DNA of 15,031 bases, taken from NCBI GenBank assembly GCA_900544865.1, contig UQXA01000044.1:1-15031 (forward strand), read 5' to 3'. The notes beneath the pieces were generated by a model. It was not told where the DNA came from. It saw only the letters and a program-made list of their open reading frames with translations, and did not search any database. Shown here piece after piece: positions 12,114-15,031 of the stretch. How positions within the stretch are numbered: the first letter of the stretch is position 1; each line of letters begins with the position of its first letter. The stretch is from an uncultured Collinsella sp. GTDB taxonomy: Bacteria > Actinomycetota > Coriobacteriia > Coriobacteriales > Coriobacteriaceae. The position numbers and the translations under genes are program-made.

Positions 12114-14915
12114 GTGGCAAACGAGTACAAGCAGACGATGAATCTGCCCAAGACCGGTTTTCCCATGCGTGCCGGTCTTTCCAAGTCCGAGCCCAAGCGA
12201 CTCAAGGACTGGCAGGACAACAAGGTCTACGAGCAGGTTCTGAAGAAGAACGAGGGTCATAAGAAGTTCGTGCTGCACGACGGTCCTCCGTACGCCAACG
12301 GCCCGATCCACATCGGCCACGCCATGAACAAGATCTCCAAGGACATGATCAACCGCTACTGGATGATGCAGGGTTATGAGGTTCCTTATGTCCCCGGTTG
12401 GGACTGCCACGGCCAGCCGATCGAGCACAAGGTCGAGGAGAAGCTCGGCACCGAGAAGTTCAACCAGACCCCCACGGCCAAGATTCGTGAGCTCTGCAAC
12501 GAGTTCGCTGTCGAGAACATCGAGCTCCAGAAGGCCGGCTTCCGTCGTCTGGGCGTGCTCGGCGACTGGGACAACCCCTATCTGACGCTCTATCACCAGC
12601 ATGATGCTGCCGATATCGAGGTCTTTAAGGCCATGTTCGATAAGGGCATGATCTATCGCGGCCACAAGCCGGTTCACTGGTGCAAGCACTGCCACACCGC
12701 GCTGGCCGAGGCCGAGATCGAGTACTCCGACGAGACGAGCCCGTCCATCTTCGTGCGCTTTGAGATGACCTCCAAGCCCGCCGGCCTCGAGAACTTCGAT
12801 GGCCCGGTCGACTTTATCATCTGGACGACCACGCCGTGGACCATCCCCTCCGACCAGGCCGTTTCCCTTAAGCCCGGCGTCGCCTATGTCGCCGTTGAGC
12901 ACGATGGCCGTGCCGAGGTCATGCTTGAGGACCTGGCTCCCAAGTGCTGCGAGGAGTTTGGCTGGGAGTACACCCCGGTTATGGTCGACGGAAAGCCCTA
13001 CGTGGTTCCCGCCGAGACCTTCCACCACATCCACTACAAGCAGCCGATCTTTGACGGCGTTGAGGGCGTGGCGCTGCTGGCCGATTACGTCGGTGTCGAT
13101 GACGGTACCGGTATCGTCCACAACTCGCCCGGTCACGGCGTCGATGACTACTTCGCGTGCCTCAAGGAGGGCATCACCGACATCTGCATGCCGGTCGATG
13201 ACGACGGCAAGTTCTACACCGGCGAGGAGTTTGGCACCGGTGGCCCCTTCAGCGGTATGGATACCGATGAGGCCAACCCGCACATCATCGAGTTCCTGCG
13301 CGAGCGCGGTACCCTGGTCCTCGAGAAGAAGATTACGCACAGCTATCCGCACTGCTGGCGCTGCAAGCACCCGGTGCTCTTCCGTGCTACCGACCAGTGG
13401 TTTGTCTCGATGGACAAGACCGGCTTGCGTGAGCAGGCTGGCAAGGAGGTTCGCGAGAACGTCAAGTGGTATCCGGCTCACGCCGCCAACCGCATCGGCG
13501 CCATGGTCGAGCAGCGTCCCGACTGGTGCATCAGCCGTCAGCGCAACTGGGGCGTGCCTATCCCGAGCTACACTTGCGCCGACTGCGGCGAGAAGGTTAT
13601 GAACGACGCCACGCTCGACGCCGTCATCAAGCTCTTCCACGAGAAGGGCTCCGACGCCTGGTTCACCGACGCTCCCGAGAGCTACCTGGGCGAGGCCTGC
13701 GTCTGCCCCAAGTGCGGCGGCCATCACCTCAAGGCCGATAAGGACATCCTCGACGTGTGGTGGGATTCCGGCGTCTCCTGGAAGGCCGTCTGCGAGTACC
13801 GTCCCGAGCTGGAGTATCCGGCGGACGTGTATCTCGAGGGCTCCGACCAGCACCGCGGTTGGTTCCAGAGCTCGTTGCTCACCTCGGTGGGTGCCAATGG
13901 CCACGCTCCGTACAAGGCGGTCGTCTCGCAGGGCTTCACCCTCGACGGCCAGGGTCGAAAGATGTCCAAGTCGCTCGGCAACGTCATCGACCCCAATAAG
14001 GTCTGCGACGAGATGGGCGCCGACATCATCCGTCTGTGGGTTGCATCTGTCGATACCAGCTCCGACGTGTCCATCGACCACGAGATTCTTGCTCGTACGT
14101 CCGATGCCTACCGTCGTTTCCGCAACACGCTGCGCTTCCTGCTCTCCGAGCTCGAGGGTCAGTTTGAGCCCGAGACCGACGGCGTCGCCTTTGCCGACCT
14201 GCTGCCGCTCGACAAGCTCATGGTTGCCCGTCTGACCCAGGTTCAGGCCGAGGTCGACGATGCCTACGCCAGCTACGAGTTCCCGCGCGCCTACCGTGCG
14301 CTCTACGACTTCGTGGTTACCGAGCTCTCCAACGTGTATCTCGACGCCCTGAAGGACCGTCTGTACTGTGAGAAGCCCGGCTCGCTCGAGCGCCGCAGCG
14401 CCCAGACCGTGCTGGCCGAGCTCTTCTCGATGCTCATGCGCGATCTGCAGCCGATTCTGTCCTACACCGTCGACGAGGCCATGGCCTATGCGCCCGCCGG
14501 CTGCGTCGATCACCAGAAGTACGCCGCGCTGCTCGATTGGTACAAGTCGCCCATCACGTTCGACGAGGCCAATGAGTTTGAGGGCGTGCTCGAGGCTTCA
14601 CTCGAGCTCCGTAGCGCCGTGACCAAGGCCCTTGAGGATGCCCGCTCCGCCGGTACCTTCACCAAGAGCCAGCAGGTCCGCGTCAAGGCGGTCGTTCCTG
14701 CCGAGATGTACGCGCTGCTGACCGGTGATAAGGCCGTCGACCTGGCCGAGTTCTACATCGTTTCCAATGTTGAGCTGACCCAGGGCGAGGAACTCTCCGT
14801 TGCCATCGAGGCAGCCGAGGGCGAGTGCTGTGACCGTTGCTGGAACTACCGCACCACCGTCGGCGAGTACAACGGCCACGCGCATATCTGTAAACGCTGC
14901 GCGGAGGCGCTGTAG
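12114..14915 (+). CDS. ileS: Isoleucyl-tRNA synthetase
   Basis: This class Ia synthetase charges tRNA-Ile in the cytoplasm and hydrolyses mischarged Val-tRNA in its editing domain. It has 933 residues, matching the bacterial (IleS1) form of about 930-940. The N-terminus NEYKQTMNLPKTGFPMRAGL is typical and supports GTG 12114, which has AAAGGGG 4 nt upstream. Visible landmarks are HIGH (66-69, GPIHIGHAMNK), the CP1 editing insert (TTPWTIPSDQAV and GTGIVHNSPGHGVDDY), DVWWDSGVSW, KMSKS (616-620, GRKMSKSLGN), and a C-terminal Cys4 zinc module (CCDRCWNYR to HICKRCAEAL). It is controlled by the T-box leader directly upstream and followed by two hairpins. Confidence 0.97.
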   Translation: MANEYKQTMNLPKTGFPMRAGLSKSEPKRLKDWQDNKVYEQVLKKNEGHKKFVLHDGPPYANGPIHIGHAMNKISKDMINRYWMMQGYEVPYVPGWDCHGQPIEHKVEEKLGTEKFNQTPTAKIRELCNEFAVENIELQKAGFRRLGVLGDWDNPYLTLYHQHDAADIEVFKAMFDKGMIYRGHKPVHWCKHCHTALAEAEIEYSDETSPSIFVRFEMTSKPAGLENFDGPVDFIIWTTTPWTIPSDQAVSLKPGVAYVAVEHDGRAEVMLEDLAPKCCEEFGWEYTPVMVDGKPYVVPAETFHHIHYKQPIFDGVEGVALLADYVGVDDGTGIVHNSPGHGVDDYFACLKEGITDICMPVDDDGKFYTGEEFGTGGPFSGMDTDEANPHIIEFLRERGTLVLEKKITHSYPHCWRCKHPVLFRATDQWFVSMDKTGLREQAGKEVRENVKWYPAHAANRIGAMVEQRPDWCISRQRNWGVPIPSYTCADCGEKVMNDATLDAVIKLFHEKGSDAWFTDAPESYLGEACVCPKCGGHHLKADKDILDVWWDSGVSWKAVCEYRPELEYPADVYLEGSDQHRGWFQSSLLTSVGANGHAPYKAVVSQGFTLDGQGRKMSKSLGNVIDPNKVCDEMGADIIRLWVASVDTSSDVSIDHEILARTSDAYRRFRNTLRFLLSELEGQFEPETDGVAFADLLPLDKLMVARLTQVQAEVDDAYASYEFPRAYRALYDFVVTELSNVYLDALKDRLYCEKPGSLERRSAQTVLAELFSMLMRDLQPILSYTVDEAMAYAPAGCVDHQKYAALLDWYKSPITFDEANEFEGVLEASLELRSAVTKALEDARSAGTFTKSQQVRVKAVVPAEMYALLTGDKAVDLAEFYIVSNVELTQGEELSVAIEAAEGECCDRCWNYRTTVGEYNGHAHICKRCAEAL

Positions 14916-14942
14916 TTACGCGGTTTTACCAAACCGCGTAAC
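14915..14942. terminator. Hairpin directly after ileS
   Basis: A 12-bp perfect stem (GTTACGCGGTTT with AAACCGCGTAAC) encloses a TACC loop and starts on the last base of the ileS stop codon. There is no T-tract downstream. It may protect the 3' end or work together with the next hairpin. Confidence 0.6.
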
Positions 14943-14990
14943 AGGTTGACGCTGCAAACCCGCCAGAGCGGCAATCTGCCTTTCAACTTC

Positions 14991-15025
14991 GGCGGCATGA
15001 CCAGAAGGTCAATGCCGCCTCGTTT
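14991..15025 (+). terminator. Candidate terminator near the right end
   Basis: GGCGGCATGACC (14991-15002) pairs with GGTCAATGCCGCC (15007-15019), with one bulged base and an AGAA loop. TCGTTT follows. It is likely the real transcript end after ileS. The window ends 6 bp later. Confidence 0.6.
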
Positions 15026-15031
15026 CAAGGC

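Noticed and set aside
12100..12141. Thirteen-codon upstream frame (ATG 12100) overlapping the ileS ribosome site
   Set aside because: It lacks its own Shine-Dalgarno site and a regulatory codon pattern. Control is fully explained by the T-box.
11994..14513. 839-codon open frame antisense to ileS
   Set aside because: It is a shadow frame rich in Val/Leu/Gly/Asp from reversed codons. IleRS on the other strand is unambiguous and the frame also runs into the T-box.

Overview
The window is G+C-rich (about 60% by eye) and bacterial. ORFs are tightly packed and mostly start with ATG or GTG behind purine-rich Shine-Dalgarno sites. The gene set is a housekeeping one: ffh, thyA-folA, a TrmH-type methyltransferase, ftsH and a T-box-controlled ileS, together with anaerobe-type genes (a DUF134/NifX-like protein, cobalamin adenosyltransferase and an Fe-alcohol dehydrogenase family protein). 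This suggests a high-G+C gut-type anaerobe, perhaps Coriobacteriia (Collinsella-like). That assignment is an inference from style and gene content and is not proven by any single marker. The first 21 bases are untrimmed Nextera/Tn5 adapter, so the left edge is a real contig end and the first gene is truncated.

Layout: 24-1202 is the 3' part of ffh (+). It converges on a (-) gene at 1318-2082 that joins a DUF134 DNA-binding domain, a NifX/NifB-like domain and a His/Cys-rich tail. Two matching palindromes flank that gene's likely promoter. thyA and folA (2249-3625, +) form a two-gene thymidylate/folate operon. A SpoU/TrmH RNA methyltransferase (3735-4649, +) and a MATE efflux pump (4775-6124, +) follow. 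The pump converges on a cobalamin adenosyltransferase (6147-6632, -), and the two stop codons lie inside one perfect 30-bp palindrome. ftsH (6725-8617, +) has a strong terminator and is followed by a DUF523 gene (8699-9154, +).

9155-10545 is an accessory islet. It holds a relic of a large serine recombinase (-), the C-terminal end of an IS3-family transposase (+), an AT-rich DUF3784 membrane-protein gene (9704-10039, -) and about 500 bp of noncoding DNA packed with hairpins. Two of those hairpins have the form of intrinsic terminators on the (-) strand. The Fe-ADH/glycerol dehydrogenase family gene (10546-11628, -) reads toward this islet. Divergent from it, a complete transcriptional T-box riboswitch with an AUC (Ile) specifier precedes ileS (12114-14915, +). 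Hairpins close the window.

The observations most worth a second look are the regulator/NifX fusion with a near-perfect Shine-Dalgarno site inside its reading frame, the paired operator palindromes at its promoter, and the hairpin-dense islet. I did not find a convincing new multi-gene defence or mobile system.
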